From Martelella mediterranea DSM 17316 (lineage in GTDB: Bacteria > Pseudomonadota > Alphaproteobacteria > Rhizobiales > Rhizobiaceae), in assembly GCF_002043005.1 (NCBI RefSeq), contig NZ_CP020330.1, positions 2,684,001 to 2,748,000 of the forward strand: DNA of 64,000 nt, written 5' to 3'. This document shows, in pieces, positions 63,754-64,000 of the stretch. The stretch's first letter is position 1; the number at the start of each line of letters is the position of its first letter. A program made the position numbers and the translations under genes. The notes under the pieces are model-generated. The model ran no database searches. It had not been told where the DNA came from and saw nothing but the letters and a program-made list of their open reading frames with translations.

Positions 63754-64000
63754 TCACCCGTCGTTGGCCGAATTCAAATTCTCCGGCCGAATACTGCCGC
63801 ACTTGCCGATCTGCTGCTTCAGCCGGACGCCGGGGCCGAAGCCGCCCTCGCCATCCTCGATGAACACGATGCCCTGCTTCACGAATGCCTTTTCAAGCGC
63901 GTCGGCGATGGCGAGATCGCGCTCGGCCGCGTCGTCTTCCGCCTGCAACAAAAGGTCGCGGTCAATGCCGGTCAAGGCGGCGGCCTGGTCGTGCGAGAGG
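63754..64000 (-). CDS. XRE-family transcriptional regulator, 5' end outside the window
   Basis: The C-terminal 81 residues are visible; the gene continues past base 64000. LSHDQAAALTGIDRDLLLQAE is the second half of a Cro/C1-type helix-turn-helix, and the tail (KAFVKQGIVFIEDGEGGFGPGVRLKQQ) is typical of single-domain rhizobial XRE regulators that end FI-DE-GGPGVRL. Target unknown. Ends at TGA 63754-63756. Confidence 0.8.
   Translation of the reverse strand, partial: LSHDQAAALTGIDRDLLLQAEDDAAERDLAIADALEKAFVKQGIVFIEDGEGGFGPGVRLKQQIGKCGSIRPENLNSANDG

Overview
This 64 kb window is a gene-dense, GC-rich chromosomal segment. It looks like an alphaproteobacterium of the Hyphomicrobiales (Rhizobiales), probably Rhizobiaceae-like. 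The clues are a fused SecDF next to two complex I assembly-factor homologues, CreA, TrmFO, ExoD, an entericidin-type lipoprotein, rhizobial-style CUT1 sugar transport, Zur-controlled znuACB, and several families of palindromic intergenic repeats typical of that group. The genus cannot be fixed from sequence alone. No rRNA, tRNA or CRISPR array was seen.

Layout. 1-6.4 kb: 3' end of a phospholipase D/cardiolipin synthase gene, an EEP nuclease/phosphatase, ligA, creA, a GFA enzyme, a SCO1 copper chaperone and prmA. 6.6-18.3 kb: GlxA/AraC and LysR regulators, a small unknown protein, ExoD, an entericidin-like lipoprotein, a Gfo/Idh/MocA oxidoreductase, a fructosamine-kinase-like protein, a D-lactate dehydrogenase-like flavoprotein, a giant AsmA protein and a YbaN protein. 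18.3-26.2 kb: a LacI regulator divergent from a six-gene sugar uptake/catabolism operon (binding protein, two permeases, ATPase, TIM-barrel isomerase, oxidoreductase). 26.2-27.3 kb: an IS110-family insertion sequence. 27.5-31.8 kb: an aldo/keto reductase and the znuA / znuCB-zur zinc locus. 31.9-45.5 kb: two diguanylate cyclases, gamma carbonic anhydrase, FAH hydrolase, gnd, ttcA, glsA, a PadR regulator, a cysK-alaX-sseA-GNAT cluster and a photolyase. 45.5-53 kb: L,D-transpeptidase, DUF4432, DUF442, RidA, RNase T2, BON, EttA and DUF815 proteins. 53-64 kb: yajC-secDF-Mth938-NDUFAF6-like cluster, trmFO, xfp-ackA phosphoketolase bypass, and a truncated XRE regulator.

The standout is the IS110 element. 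Its 5' non-coding end folds as a complete bridge RNA. One internal loop (27213-27274) carries guides matching the palindromic repeat the element sits in. A second loop (27150-27202) carries guides matching the element's own two ends. Both agree on an AT core dinucleotide. Joining the two ends in a circle would create a TTGATT-N17-TATTGT promoter just upstream of the RNA. An unoccupied repeat near 63.5 kb matches the left target guide over all 10 positions and is a predicted further target.

The window also holds two inverted copies each of a ~145 bp four-hairpin element and a ~210 bp hairpin-bounded element, smaller paired-hairpin repeats, and several candidate operators (Zur, PadR, LacI, FNR-like).
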